This document shows, one piece after another, positions 17,882 to 30,647 of a DNA stretch of 39,408 nucleotides. Position 1 is the stretch's first letter, and each line of letters opens with the position of its first letter. The stretch lies in NCBI GenBank assembly GCA_015068165.1, contig SVKZ01000007.1, positions 1 to 39,408 on the forward strand, given 5' to 3'. The translations under genes and the position numbers were made by a program. The notes beneath the pieces were generated by a model. That model had not been told where the DNA came from and made no database searches. It saw only the letters and a program-made list of their open reading frames with translations. This DNA comes from Oscillospiraceae bacterium (lineage in GTDB: Bacteria > Bacillota > Clostridia > Oscillospirales > Oscillospiraceae).

Positions 17882-17902
17882 TATGTTTAGTATTTTTGTC
17901 AA
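17874..17902 (-). promoter_or_regulatory. Consensus promoter of the Re-citrate synthase operon
   Basis: On the minus strand TTGACA (17897-17902), exactly 17 bp and TATACT (17874-17879) match the sigma-A consensus almost perfectly. The -10 lies inside the palindromic operator. The strong promoter with an embedded operator argues for repression as the main control. Confidence 0.85.
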
Positions 17903-17907
17903 TAGAA

Positions 17908-17937
17908 ACTACCGGTTGAAATGGCACAACCGGTAGT
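17908..17937 (-). terminator. Terminator after the beta-CASP nuclease gene
   Basis: ACTACCGGTTG and CAACCGGTAGT (17908-17918 with 17927-17937) form a perfect 11-bp stem with an 8-nt loop. It lies between the nuclease gene (stop at 17945) and the citrate operon promoter, whose -35 is only 6 bp away. The T-tail on the minus strand is weak; the opposite strand has a stronger one. Confidence 0.7.
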
Positions 17938-17944
17938 AAATTTT

Positions 17945-19546
17945 TTATTTTCTTTCGAACTTCTCGCAAATGCTGAGTATCCGGTCTGTGATATGGGCGA
18001 TTTCCTTGTTAGTAGCCCCTTTCATCGCCTCCACAAGACGGCCAAGACGCACATAGGCTGCTCTGAGCCGTTCCATAGCGGCAAGGTTGTTCTGACGGCC
18101 CTTGGAGCGCTTATTGATGCGCACCACCATCCCCTTTTGAATGCAAGCACCGCTTACAAGCTCGTAGGCATCGCCACTGTAGGGTGCAAGGGCTGTAAAG
18201 CCCAAACGCGAAGAAATCGTGTCTGCAAACCGGTCGCAAACCTGATCGTCTCCGTGATTGACAAATACCTTTCTCGGCTCTTTTACATGGGAGAGCCAGG
18301 AGAGCATCCGTTCCATATCTGCGTGTCCTGAAATACCCGCCATTGTCTCAATCCGGGCATATACCGCAATGTCCTCCCCAAAGAGCTTTACCCTGTCTGC
18401 CCCGTCAATGAGCCGTCTGCCCATTGTCCCAACAGACTGATAACCCACAAACAAGACGGTAGACTCTTTCCGCCAAAGGTTATGCTTCAGGTGATGGCGA
18501 ATACGGCCGGCCTCACACATACCGGAAGCGGAGATAATCACCTTGGGTGTATCGTCGGCATTGATCAGCTTTGATTCCTCAGAAGTAATGGAGAGCTTGA
18601 GCCCCGGAAAGGTAATGGGGTCAACCCCCTGCTCCAAAAGCTTTAGCGTCTCTTCATCATAGTAATCCGTCAAGCCGTCAGCATAAATCTTGGTCGCCTC
18701 TATCGCCAAGGGACTGTCTACATACACCGGGAACCCATCGTGTCCCCGGACAAGCCCTTTTTCCTTAATATTGCGAAGCAGGTACAATAGCTCCTGGGTT
18801 CTGCCAATGGCAAAGGCCGGAATGACCACATTGCCGCCCTTATCAAAGGTCTCCTGCAATATATCCGTCAGTTGGGAGATATAATCCGGGCGCATACCGT
18901 GGGTACGGTCTCCGTATGTGGACTCAATGACCACATAATCCGCATCCGGGGGCGATTGAGGATCCCGGATAAGGGGTCTGTCTGTGTTTCCCAAGTCTCC
19001 GGAAAAAAGAACGGTTCGTTTGTCCTTCCCTTCTTCTACAGTCAGTAAAATACTGGAAGAGCCCAAAAGATGACCCGCATCTATAAATGTGGCGTGTACG
19101 CCCTGGCAGACTTCCATCGTCTGTCCGTAACCGCAGTAAGAAAATTGCTTGAGTGTCTGCTCCACATTTGCCATAGAGTAAAGGGGAACATAAACCTCCT
19201 CGTCTGCGCGCTTCGCTTTCCGGTTGCGCCACTGGGCTTCAAATTCCTGAATATGGGCAGAGTCCCGGAGCATAATGTTACACAGCCGGTAGGTTGCCTC
19301 TGTAGCAAATATTTTTCCTGTAAAGCCCTTTGCCACAAGGGCCGGGATTTTGCCGGAATGGTCCATATGGGCGTGGGTCAGGCAAACTGCGTCCAGTTCG
19401 TCCGGTGTTACCGGCAGGGCGTAGTTTTCGTAAGTATCAATCCCCTGCTCCATACCGCAATCAATCAGAATTTTCTTGTCGCCAACCTCCATTAAGGTGC
19501 AAGAGCCGGTTACCTCGTGGGCCGCACCTAAAAAAGTAAGCTTCAT
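17945..19546 (-). CDS. Beta-CASP metallo-beta-lactamase ribonuclease (YSH1/CPSF-like)
   Basis: A 533-residue protein opening MKLTFLGAAHEVTGSC, the hallmark of bacterial CPSF73/YSH1-like exonuclease-type proteins. The zinc motif THAHMDHSG has H58, H60, D62 and H63. IDAGHLLGS, SGDLG, the beta-CASP motif PKVIISASGMCEAGRIRHHL, the SGHAD motif and a final VNHGD complete the set. A 60-residue basic helical tail follows. Such proteins are predicted RNA nucleases; cellular targets in bacteria are poorly known. It is separate in sequence from the RNase J gene at 2882. ATG 19546 has AAGGAGG upstream. It follows the ATP synthase terminator, so it is expressed either by read-through or from a promoter I could not identify. 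Confidence 0.88.
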   Translation of the reverse strand: MKLTFLGAAHEVTGSCTLMEVGDKKILIDCGMEQGIDTYENYALPVTPDELDAVCLTHAHMDHSGKIPALVAKGFTGKIFATEATYRLCNIMLRDSAHIQEFEAQWRNRKAKRADEEVYVPLYSMANVEQTLKQFSYCGYGQTMEVCQGVHATFIDAGHLLGSSSILLTVEEGKDKRTVLFSGDLGNTDRPLIRDPQSPPDADYVVIESTYGDRTHGMRPDYISQLTDILQETFDKGGNVVIPAFAIGRTQELLYLLRNIKEKGLVRGHDGFPVYVDSPLAIEATKIYADGLTDYYDEETLKLLEQGVDPITFPGLKLSITSEESKLINADDTPKVIISASGMCEAGRIRHHLKHNLWRKESTVLFVGYQSVGTMGRRLIDGADRVKLFGEDIAVYARIETMAGISGHADMERMLSWLSHVKEPRKVFVNHGDDQVCDRFADTISSRLGFTALAPYSGDAYELVSGACIQKGMVVRINKRSKGRQNNLAAMERLRAAYVRLGRLVEAMKGATNKEIAHITDRILSICEKFERK

Positions 19547-19563
19547 AAGGAAAAACCTCCTTC

Positions 19564-19602
19564 AAAAAAAGCAAAGCTGTGGAGCAGTATATGCCCCACA
19601 GC
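19564..19602 (-). terminator. Terminator of the ATP synthase operon
   Basis: An 11-bp stem (19576-19586 with 19592-19602, one G-U pair) with a 5-nt loop is followed on the minus strand by TTTGCTTTTTTT (19564-19575). It begins 7 bp after the atpC stop. Confidence 0.85.
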
Positions 19603-19608
19603 AGATAA

Positions 19609-22116
<2,508 letters not shown>

Positions 22117-22127
22117 AGAAATCTCCT

Positions 22128-23660
<1,533 letters not shown>

Positions 23661-23665
23661 CTACT

Positions 23666-24205
23666 TCAAAAAGCGGTGTTTTTCAGCAGTTCTGCCATAG
23701 ATGATAAACGGTTTGCCACTGTTCCGTCGATCTGCTTATTGTCATAATCCACGCGAATACCGCCGATGCACTGGGGATCCACAGCGCAGCAAAGCTGCAC
23801 ATCCTTCCCAGTGATTTTATCCAGCTTTTCCTTAAGACGCACCTTTTGCCTATCATCAAGAGGCACAGCAGATGCAACCGATACAGGCAGTATCCCCATT
23901 TCCTCATTATATAGCTTTTGATAAGCTGCACAGCACGCCTCAAGCTGACAAATCATCCCACGCTCTGTAATGAGCTTGAGAAAATTAAGCAGATACGGAT
24001 GGATTTTTCCCCGCAGGCAAGTATCCAACATCCCTGTTCTCTCTTCTTTGGAGATACCGGGCGAAGCAAGCAGCGCAACAAAATCCGGCTCGCTTTCCAA
24101 TATTCCTTGTACGGTGTCCATCTCATCCAGTATTTGAGCCACAAGTCTCTCCTCTGCCGCAAGGCTATAGAGACTACCGGCATAAATAGCGGCACTTTGG
24201 TTCAT
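23666..24205 (-). CDS. atpH: ATP synthase delta subunit
   Basis: A 179-residue peripheral-stalk subunit linking b to the top of F1. The N-terminal helical bundle begins MNQSAAIYAGSLYSLAAEE. The C-terminal half contains the family's CCAVDPQCIGGIRVDYDNKQIDGTVANRL motif region with the conserved GG-R and D-x-S/T. Its start overlaps the atpF stop by 4 bp. Confidence 0.93.
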   Translation of the reverse strand: MNQSAAIYAGSLYSLAAEERLVAQILDEMDTVQGILESEPDFVALLASPGISKEERTGMLDTCLRGKIHPYLLNFLKLITERGMICQLEACCAAYQKLYNEEMGILPVSVASAVPLDDRQKVRLKEKLDKITGKDVQLCCAVDPQCIGGIRVDYDNKQIDGTVANRLSSMAELLKNTAF

Positions 24206-24705
24206 AGCGGCTCACCCAATTCGTCGATAAAACTATCCACCAAACGCTTCTGATCCTTGTCGTTCAGAGATTTGCCAATCATCTTTTGGGCAATCTCTAT
24301 TGCAAGATCGGAAATTTCGCCCTTGGCTTCCGCAACGGCTTTTTTCTTTTCCTGTGCAATATCCGCAGAGGCCTTTTCGCGGATGGCATTTGCTTCCGCA
24401 TTTGCCTGGCGAAGAATCTCCTCTTCCCGGCTTTGACCCCGGGCAACCGCATCCTTTACCAGCCGCTCCGCTTCCTGGGAGGCTGCGGCAAACTTTGCCT
24501 CATACTCTGCCTGCAAAGCTTTTGCGTGATGCTGAGACTCGCATGCCTCACGGTACATATTGTCGATCTCATTTTGCCGATCTTCAATCATCCGAAGGAC
24601 AGGCTTAAAAAGCATCTTTTTCAGGACAAGAAAAAGGGTAATCGTATTTGCCAGCGTAAACAGTGCCGTCCAGGGATTTACACCCAAGAACGCTTCAAAT
24701 CCCAT
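24202..24705 (-). CDS. atpF: ATP synthase b subunit
   Basis: A 167-residue Fo subunit. One N-terminal membrane helix (about residues 9-32) is followed by a long, highly charged alpha helix through about 150, rich in alanine, glutamate and lysine. This is the dimeric stator stalk. Only one b-type gene is present, so the stalk is probably a homodimer. Gap to atpE is 34 bp. Confidence 0.94.
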   Translation of the reverse strand: MGFEAFLGVNPWTALFTLANTITLFLVLKKMLFKPVLRMIEDRQNEIDNMYREACESQHHAKALQAEYEAKFAAASQEAERLVKDAVARGQSREEEILRQANAEANAIREKASADIAQEKKKAVAEAKGEISDLAIEIAQKMIGKSLNDKDQKRLVDSFIDELGEPL

Positions 24706-24739
24706 TTTCCGGCTCCTTTCCTAATATTACTACCTGCAA

Positions 24740-25006
<267 letters not shown>

Positions 25007-25019
25007 TTATTGTAATTAC

Positions 25020-25910
25020 TTATTTATTTTCAGGCGGCGGACAAGCACCGGAAATATAGACCATACTCAAAAGGCTAAAAACAAAAGCCTGAACAAACCC
25101 CGAGAACAAGTCAAAATACACCGACAGCACCGCCGGAATACCGTACTGAAAAATGGGAATATCCGATAAAATGCCTGTAAACTGCAGTATTCCAATAAGA
25201 CCCAACACCGCCAGTGCTGCGCCGAGTATGATAAATAGGGTCTTTTTCTTCTGCTTGCCACGATAGACAAGCATCAGCGCCAATATAAATAAAACTATCG
25301 GCACGACAATGGTTTTAGAAAGAAATCCAATCACCGCAGTAGAAAGCAGCCCGAGTGCTGTATATAGAATACTGTTAATTACCCCGCCGCCTGCAACATT
25401 ACCGAAATGACGAAATGCCATCGCTACAGGCTGGGCAATTTCAGAAACAATATTCATCGGCAGCATCACTGCGATAGGCTCCGCAAACCCCTTCAGCCAT
25501 CCTTTAACACCATTTGCCTTAATGGATTGATACCATATAATCACACTGGTCATAATACCCCAGGTAAGCGGTACACTCAAATCCGCAGTGGTAGAGCGAA
25601 GGAAACCGGTCATACCAATCAAACTACCGCACAGAGATGACAGAAAAATCGTGCCGATATACGGTGTCCAATGGGCATTGTGTTTTCCCATCGTGCTGCA
25701 GACCAAATTCCGGAGAATTAAAACCCCCTTCTCTGTCAATGCCTGAAGTTTTCCGGGGCGCTTTTGAAGATTTCTTCCGAGGTAATAACCGGCGACACTT
25801 AGTAAAATTGTTACAATCAGCAGCGACAGCATTGTCTGGGTTACATTGATGCCTCCAAAAACAGGAATCTGAAAGTATATATATGCGCCGTCAATGCTTA
25901 CATTCTCCAT
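25020..25910 (-). CDS. atpB: ATP synthase a subunit with an enlarged C-terminal region
   Basis: A 296-residue Fo stator subunit, longer than the usual 225-270. The essential arginine is R167 in AFRHFGNVAGG, and the last helix is LFSGFVQAFVFSLLSMVYIS with Q274. In E. coli the matching Arg and Gln are 42 residues apart; here they are 107 apart. The extra segment contains two additional hydrophobic stretches (about 201-216 and 224-243) separated by RGKQKKK. It forms the ion path with the c-ring. It has GAGGTGA upstream of ATG 25910 and lies 28 bp before atpE. Confidence 0.93.
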   Translation of the reverse strand: MENVSIDGAYIYFQIPVFGGINVTQTMLSLLIVTILLSVAGYYLGRNLQKRPGKLQALTEKGVLILRNLVCSTMGKHNAHWTPYIGTIFLSSLCGSLIGMTGFLRSTTADLSVPLTWGIMTSVIIWYQSIKANGVKGWLKGFAEPIAVMLPMNIVSEIAQPVAMAFRHFGNVAGGGVINSILYTALGLLSTAVIGFLSKTIVVPIVLFILALMLVYRGKQKKKTLFIILGAALAVLGLIGILQFTGILSDIPIFQYGIPAVLSVYFDLFSGFVQAFVFSLLSMVYISGACPPPENK

Positions 25911-25919
25911 TTGCTACTC

Positions 25920-26312
25920 TCACCTCTTTCTGAAAAACTCACTCAGGTTCAATACTGGCCGAACAAAGGCAAGAGGCAACACCAAAGCAATCGGGTTAAA
26001 CTTCCCGCTAAAACCGCAAAGCAGCAAAACACCGGTAAGAACCAAAAGCCGCAGCGGATAAGATGCGCTCATTATTTGGGTTCCACCCTTTACATTCTGC
26101 TGCTGGGCTTTATCCGAAGCCAAGGTCGCCGCAACTGCCATAAAGAAAAAATTGCCCACTGCCAGAAGCGCACCAACAATGCCGCCAAGAAGCACGGATA
26201 AGTCAAATATCCCAAGTACGCCGTAAACGACAAACATCACAGCAGTCAGTATAGATACACCAATCAAAATATATAAAGTCTCCCGAAGGGCTATCTTTCT
26301 GGAATCATCCAT
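25920..26312 (-). CDS. atpI: ATP synthase protein I
   Basis: A 130-residue hydrophobic protein with four predicted membrane segments. It has the AtpI pattern (LGGIVGALLAVGNFFFMAVAA and a short PLRLLVLTGVLLL helix) and the expected place before atpB. AtpI assists assembly of the c-ring, notably for Na+ ATP synthases. I choose ATG 26312, nine bases after AAAGGA and just after the atpZ stop; an ATG at 26336 would overlap atpZ by 23 bp. Confidence 0.85.
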   Translation of the reverse strand: MDDSRKIALRETLYILIGVSILTAVMFVVYGVLGIFDLSVLLGGIVGALLAVGNFFFMAVAATLASDKAQQQNVKGGTQIMSASYPLRLLVLTGVLLLCGFSGKFNPIALVLPLAFVRPVLNLSEFFRKR

Positions 26313-26313
26313 T

Positions 26314-26559
26314 TTATCCATTCCTTTGCTCTTCATTATCCTCTGCGTCCGGCTTTGCCAGCCGCGCCATCGCCTTCAGACTTGTCCGAAGGCCGTCAAT
26401 CGCCCACCAGAGCCCCAGTAAAACACCGAGGATGATCACCCAAACACCAAGCCGGTATTTATTATATAGCCACACAGAGAGCCAGACAGCGCCACCCAAT
26501 GGCACGGCAACGGAGACAGCCAGTTGGGTAAACCAAACCAGTAAGCTTAGATTTTTCAT
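26314..26559 (-). CDS. atpZ: AtpZ/AtpI-like small membrane protein
   Basis: An 81-residue protein with two membrane helices (about 8-30 and 37-55) and an acidic, soluble tail. It matches the small AtpZ proteins that head many Firmicutes atp operons. Their role is assigned to c-ring assembly or to Mg2+/Ca2+ supply in alkaliphilic Bacillus. It is the first gene of the operon, from the promoter at 26590-26618. Confidence 0.78.
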   Translation of the reverse strand: MKNLSLLVWFTQLAVSVAVPLGGAVWLSVWLYNKYRLGVWVIILGVLLGLWWAIDGLRTSLKAMARLAKPDAEDNEEQRNG

Positions 26560-26589
26560 TTCACTGCCCCCATTGTATAATCTGCGGAT

Positions 26590-26618
26590 ATTATATCATT
26601 TAACATACATTAATGCAA
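26590..26618 (-). promoter_or_regulatory. Promoter of the ATP synthase operon
   Basis: On the minus strand TTGCAT (26613-26618), exactly 17 bp and a perfect TATAAT (26590-26595) lie about 30 bp before the atpZ ATG. Confidence 0.8.
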
Positions 26619-26651
26619 GAAAATTTTACCAGTAATATGATGAGTTAAGAC

Positions 26652-26680
26652 TTTTCATTTGTAAACTTTTATTGTATGAT
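26652..26680 (+). promoter_or_regulatory. Possible promoter of recD2
   Basis: TTTTCA (26652-26657), a 17-bp spacer and TATGAT (26675-26680) are a weak sigma-A match 28 bp before the recD2 ATG. TTGTAA (26659-26664) with a short spacer to TATAAG is an alternative reading. Confidence 0.35.
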
Positions 26681-26707
26681 ATAAGAAAAGCAGAACGGAG
26701 GCGCAGT

Positions 26708-28915
26708 ATGCACGAAATGGAAATTTTGCAGGGCAATATTGCCTCTGTTGTCTTCCAAAACTACGATAACGGCTATAGTGTGCTTCGTATGGAATGTGAA
26801 AATGGGCAAACCGTTACAGTAGTTGGCACAATCCCACTTCCCTTTGTGGGTGAACGACTGATGGTTACCGGAAAATGGAGCAGCCATCCCAGCTATGGCC
26901 GTCAGTTTGAAGCCGAGTTTTTAGAGCGTCTTCTGCCGCAGACCAACAGTCAAATTCTTACCTATCTCTCCGGCAGAGCCATTAAAGGCATTGGGCCAAA
27001 ATTGGCCTCCGCCATTGTAAACCGTTTTGGCGAGCAAACCCTGGCCATAATGGAGCGGGAGCCAGAACGGCTGAGCGAGATCTCCGGCATTTCCGATGCC
27101 AAGGCTTTGGCCATCGGAGAAGCTTATCGGTTGCAGATAGGTGTTCGGCATATCCTGGAGTTTTTCGCTCTGCACCTACTCCCTCCGGAACTCGCGATTC
27201 GCTGCTATAAGCTCTATGGCGACAGGGCCTTGGATCTGCTGTACGATGACCCGTATCTACTGATGGACGACGGATTTGACGCACCCTTTGCCGCCGTTGA
27301 CCGTTTCGCCATTGAGTTGGGTGTTTCCGGGGATGACCCCCGGCGCGTAGAGGCCGGTATTCGATTTGAATTACATTACAATGCCTCAATGGGGCACAGT
27401 TTCCTTCCCCAGGACAAGCTGGCTGTGGCAGTTGCTCAGTTATTAGGGCTGGACGGCACTTTGGTTTCCAACGGAATTTCCCGTTTGATTGCCGGTGAAC
27501 AGCTTATTCCGGACACCCTCGCGGGAATCCCCATTTGCTACCTTCCTGACCTTTATGAGGCAGAGATTTACTGTAAAACCCGCCTACTCTCAGCATCCCG
27601 TTCCCCTGCGGTCGCCCCTGCCAATCTGGGAAAGCTTATCCGCTCGCTGGAGAAGGAAATCGGCATTTCTTACGCAGAAAATCAGGTAAAAGCCATTACT
27701 CAGGCAATCAATTCCCGCCTTTTAATCATCTCCGGTGGCCCCGGTACAGGCAAAACCACCATCGTCAATGCGATCGTAGCACTATATAAGCAAATGGGCC
27801 TTACCTGCCTTTTGGGTGCACCTACCGGCCGTGCCGCCTACCGGCTTTCGGAGGTTACCGGCGAGAACGCCTCTACCATCCACCGGCTTTTAGAATCCGG
27901 CATCGACCCGGTAACCGGCGATCTTTGCTTTAACCGGAACGCAAATAACCCGTTAAAGACAGATGCGGTCATTATTGACGAAATGTCTATGATGGATATT
28001 TTACTGTTCCACAAACTCCTATCTGCTATTCCGGAAAAGGCCCGAATCATTTTGGTCGGCGACCCCGATCAGCTCCCTCCTATCGGTCCCGGATTTCCCT
28101 TCCGGGATATACTCCGTAGCGGCGCAGTTCCCTGTGTCATCCTCACAGAGATCTTCCGTCAAGCTCAGGAAAGCCTGATCGTAATGAACGCTCACCGGGT
28201 CAATAAGGGCCAAATGCCCGAGCTGAGAGACCGGAAAAGCGACTTTTTCTTTCTGTCAGCGAAAAGCGAAGAGGAAGTAGCGCAAACCATTCTCGGTTTG
28301 TGTACTACCCGACTGCCCCAAAATATGGGCATCCCCCCAGAGCAGATTCAAGTCCTCACGCCGACAAAGAAGGGCCCTGCAGGAACAGTCAATCTCAACA
28401 TCCGCCTACAGGCCGGACTGAATCCCTCCTCGCCCAACAAGCGGGAACGGCAGTTTGGACAGTATACGTTCCGTGAGGGCGATCGGGTTATGCAGGTTCG
28501 CAATAATTATGATATTTTATGGAAATCTACCGACGGCAGTCAGGTTGGTACCGGCATTTTTAACGGCGACATTGGTGTGATCTCGGAAATTGATCCCCAT
28601 ATGGAGCAGCTTCACATTGTTTTTGACGGGAAAGAAGCCATCTACGAGTTTTCTCAGCTCAACGAGCTGGAACCTGCCTATGCCATCACCGTTCACAAAA
28701 GCCAGGGCAGTGAATACCGGGCTGTGATCCTCTCCGCCTGGAACAGTTCTCCCTATTTGCTAAAACGCAGTGTGCTCTATACCGCTATTACCAGAGCAAA
28801 AGAGCTTCTCATCATTGTGGGTCGGGAGGATACGGTTGCAGCAATGGTGGAAAACGCAAAAAACGCAAGCCGCTATACCGGTCTTAAATTGCGCTTACAG
28901 GAGAAAGATAAATGA
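26708..28915 (+). CDS. recD2: RecD2-type ATP-dependent DNA helicase
   Basis: A 735-residue superfamily 1B helicase without RecBC partners. An N-terminal OB-like domain (about 5-75) and helix-hairpin-helix region (IKGIGPKLASAIVNRFGE and EISGISDAKALAIGEAY, about 95-150) precede the motor. Walker A is SGGPGTGKTTIVNA (near 343). DEMSMMD is motif II, and VGDPDQLPPIGPG and TVHKSQGSEYRAVIL are motifs III and V. RecD2 unwinds 5'-to-3' and helps fork restart and mismatch repair. I start at ATG 26708, six bases after GGAGG; the frame is open back to 26672, but that overlaps the promoter region. The stop overlaps the next gene by 4 bp. Confidence 0.93.
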   Translation: MHEMEILQGNIASVVFQNYDNGYSVLRMECENGQTVTVVGTIPLPFVGERLMVTGKWSSHPSYGRQFEAEFLERLLPQTNSQILTYLSGRAIKGIGPKLASAIVNRFGEQTLAIMEREPERLSEISGISDAKALAIGEAYRLQIGVRHILEFFALHLLPPELAIRCYKLYGDRALDLLYDDPYLLMDDGFDAPFAAVDRFAIELGVSGDDPRRVEAGIRFELHYNASMGHSFLPQDKLAVAVAQLLGLDGTLVSNGISRLIAGEQLIPDTLAGIPICYLPDLYEAEIYCKTRLLSASRSPAVAPANLGKLIRSLEKEIGISYAENQVKAITQAINSRLLIISGGPGTGKTTIVNAIVALYKQMGLTCLLGAPTGRAAYRLSEVTGENASTIHRLLESGIDPVTGDLCFNRNANNPLKTDAVIIDEMSMMDILLFHKLLSAIPEKARIILVGDPDQLPPIGPGFPFRDILRSGAVPCVILTEIFRQAQESLIVMNAHRVNKGQMPELRDRKSDFFFLSAKSEEEVAQTILGLCTTRLPQNMGIPPEQIQVLTPTKKGPAGTVNLNIRLQAGLNPSSPNKRERQFGQYTFREGDRVMQVRNNYDILWKSTDGSQVGTGIFNGDIGVISEIDPHMEQLHIVFDGKEAIYEFSQLNELEPAYAITVHKSQGSEYRAVILSAWNSSPYLLKRSVLYTAITRAKELLIIVGREDTVAAMVENAKNASRYTGLKLRLQEKDK

Positions 28916-29553
28916 TACTGGATCTATTGTTCCCCAGAAAGTGCATACTCTGTCGGAAACTTCTTCAAAAAGAGGAAACAGACCTTTGTGGTTACTGCCG
29001 CAGGAACGCCCCGGAGTTTATGCCCGGAAAAAATAATATTCCTTTTGTTGCAGGATGGACTGCGGTATGGTATTATAAAGAAAACGTGCAAAAGAGCATC
29101 ATCCGCTATAAATTCCGCAATGCCCGCAGCTATGCGGATGCCTATGCTCGGGCCCTCGCTCTTCGCATTCAGGAAATGCAGGTGGATTTTGACTATATTA
29201 CTTGGGTTCCCATCAGCTTCCGCAGAAAATTCCAACGTGGATACGATCAGGTAGAGCTGCTGGCAAAAGCCGTTTCCAATGAGCTTCGTATTCCCCTGCT
29301 CCCAACGCTTAAAAAGCAGCGGCATACCCCGGCGCAGTCCGGCATTATGGATGCCGCAAAACGAAAAGCCAACGTTTTAGGTGCGTACAAAGCACTTAAC
29401 AAAGCAGAGACTACCGGTAAAACGCTATTGCTTATTGATGATGTGATCACCACCGGCGCAACCTCATCGGAATGCGCCAAAACGCTCTTAACCGCTGGAG
29501 CAAAAGCGATTTACTGTGCGGCCGTGGCATCGGCGCACAAGAACAGAAAATAA
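28912..29553 (+). CDS. comFC: ComF-family phosphoribosyltransferase-like protein
   Basis: A 213-residue ComFC homologue. The N-terminal zinc ribbon has C11, C14, C26 and C29. The type I phosphoribosyltransferase fold ends in the PRPP-binding motif LLLIDDVITTGATSSEC. RKFQRGYDQVELLAKA is the family's conserved RGFNQAxxLA region. ComFC acts in DNA uptake in competent bacteria and is found widely outside them. ATG overlaps the recD2 stop (ATGA), so both are translationally coupled. Pairing with a helicase hints at a DNA-processing role, but no competence genes are nearby. Confidence 0.88.
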   Translation: MILDLLFPRKCILCRKLLQKEETDLCGYCRRNAPEFMPGKNNIPFVAGWTAVWYYKENVQKSIIRYKFRNARSYADAYARALALRIQEMQVDFDYITWVPISFRRKFQRGYDQVELLAKAVSNELRIPLLPTLKKQRHTPAQSGIMDAAKRKANVLGAYKALNKAETTGKTLLLIDDVITTGATSSECAKTLLTAGAKAIYCAAVASAHKNRK

Positions 29554-29570
29554 TGATGTAGGTGAAGGAT

Positions 29571-30611
29571 ATGCAATTTTTCTCCAATGATTTTGGTATT
29601 GACCTGGGCACATCCAATGTGCTGATTTATGTGGACGGTAGCGGTGTTGTAGTCCGGGAACCCTCTGTTGTTGCTGTCAGTAAGGCAACCGGAAAAATTA
29701 TGCAGGTGGGTTCTGCCGCCCGGAATATGCTGGGACGAACCCCCGGCAATATTGTGGCGATGTATCCTCTGAAAGACGGCGTAATCTCCGACCACGAAAT
29801 GACCGTAAGGATGCTCCAGGACCTATTCCGCAAGGTGTCCAAATCTTCCATCTTTACCCCCAAACCCAGAGTGGTTATCTGTGTTCCCAGCGGCGTTACG
29901 GAGGTTGAGGAACGCACCGTAATCAACGCCGCCATTGAAGCCGGTGCTCGCCGGGTTTACCTGATCGAGGAACCTCTGGCGGCCGCCCTTGGCGCGGGCT
30001 TGGACCTCTCCGGCAACGCCGGACATATGATCGTGGATATTGGCGGCGGCACAACAAACATCGCCGTCCTTACCCAAAACGCTGTAGCTACCTCCACATC
30101 CATTAAGGTTGCCGGTGATGCTTTTGACGATGCCATCGGTCGCTATATCCGCCGCAGACATGGTGTTGTCATTGGAAAAGTTACCGCAGAGGAAATCAAA
30201 ATGCAAATCGGCTGTGTCCACCCCCGTCCCGATGCGGTGAGTATGCGTGTCCGTGGTCGGGATGCCAAATCCGGCGCTCCCCGGGAGTTACTTATTAACT
30301 CCACAGAGCTCCTTGAGCCCCTGACCCGTCTTGCCCGTCAAATCGCAGACCAGGTCCTGTCCGTGCTGGACGACACTTCTCCGGAATTAGTCGGCGATAT
30401 TGCCGGTAACGGCATCGTCCTCACCGGCGGCGGTAGCCAGCTCTGGGGTATGGATCTTTATATTATGGAGCGCACCGGCATTTCCTGCACCGTTGCCGAT
30501 GACCCGGATTCCTGCGCCGTTTACGGCTGTGGCAAGAGCCTTGCCTGGATCAACCATATGAACGAAGGCCCCATCAACATTGCCCGCAAACGACTCCTTA
30601 ATATGAAATAA
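29571..30611 (+). CDS. mreB: MreB/Mbl-family actin-like rod-shape protein
   Basis: A 346-residue bacterial actin. Phosphate-1 motif FGIDLGTSNVLIY, EEPLAAALGAGL, phosphate-2 motif DIGGGTTNIAVL and the adenosine motif IVLTGGGSQLWGMD are all present. MreB-family filaments under the membrane guide wall synthesis along the cell length. I choose ATG 29571 with AGGTG six bases upstream; a GTG at 29562 lacks a ribosome site. No mreC or mreD follows, so it is a stand-alone Mbl-like copy downstream of recD2-comFC. Which paralogue it is cannot be decided from sequence alone. Confidence 0.92.
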   Translation: MQFFSNDFGIDLGTSNVLIYVDGSGVVVREPSVVAVSKATGKIMQVGSAARNMLGRTPGNIVAMYPLKDGVISDHEMTVRMLQDLFRKVSKSSIFTPKPRVVICVPSGVTEVEERTVINAAIEAGARRVYLIEEPLAAALGAGLDLSGNAGHMIVDIGGGTTNIAVLTQNAVATSTSIKVAGDAFDDAIGRYIRRRHGVVIGKVTAEEIKMQIGCVHPRPDAVSMRVRGRDAKSGAPRELLINSTELLEPLTRLARQIADQVLSVLDDTSPELVGDIAGNGIVLTGGGSQLWGMDLYIMERTGISCTVADDPDSCAVYGCGKSLAWINHMNEGPINIARKRLLNMK

Positions 30612-30614
30612 CGA

Positions 30615-30643
30615 AAGGCCGAAGGGATTACCCCTTCGGCCTT
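30615..30643. terminator. Bidirectional terminator after mreB
   Basis: AAGGCCGAAGGG (30615-30626) pairs fully with CCCTTCGGCCTT (30632-30643) around ATTAC. It lies between the convergent mreB stop (30611) and the stop of the cysteine-rich gene (30648). T content of the tail is better on the minus strand. Confidence 0.8.
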
Positions 30644-30647
30644 ATGG

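Noticed and set aside
19547..19608. Possible lost C-terminal half of epsilon through a frameshift
   Set aside because: The 60 bp after the stop are filled by the operon terminator and the nuclease ribosome site; no helical-domain codons are visible in any frame.
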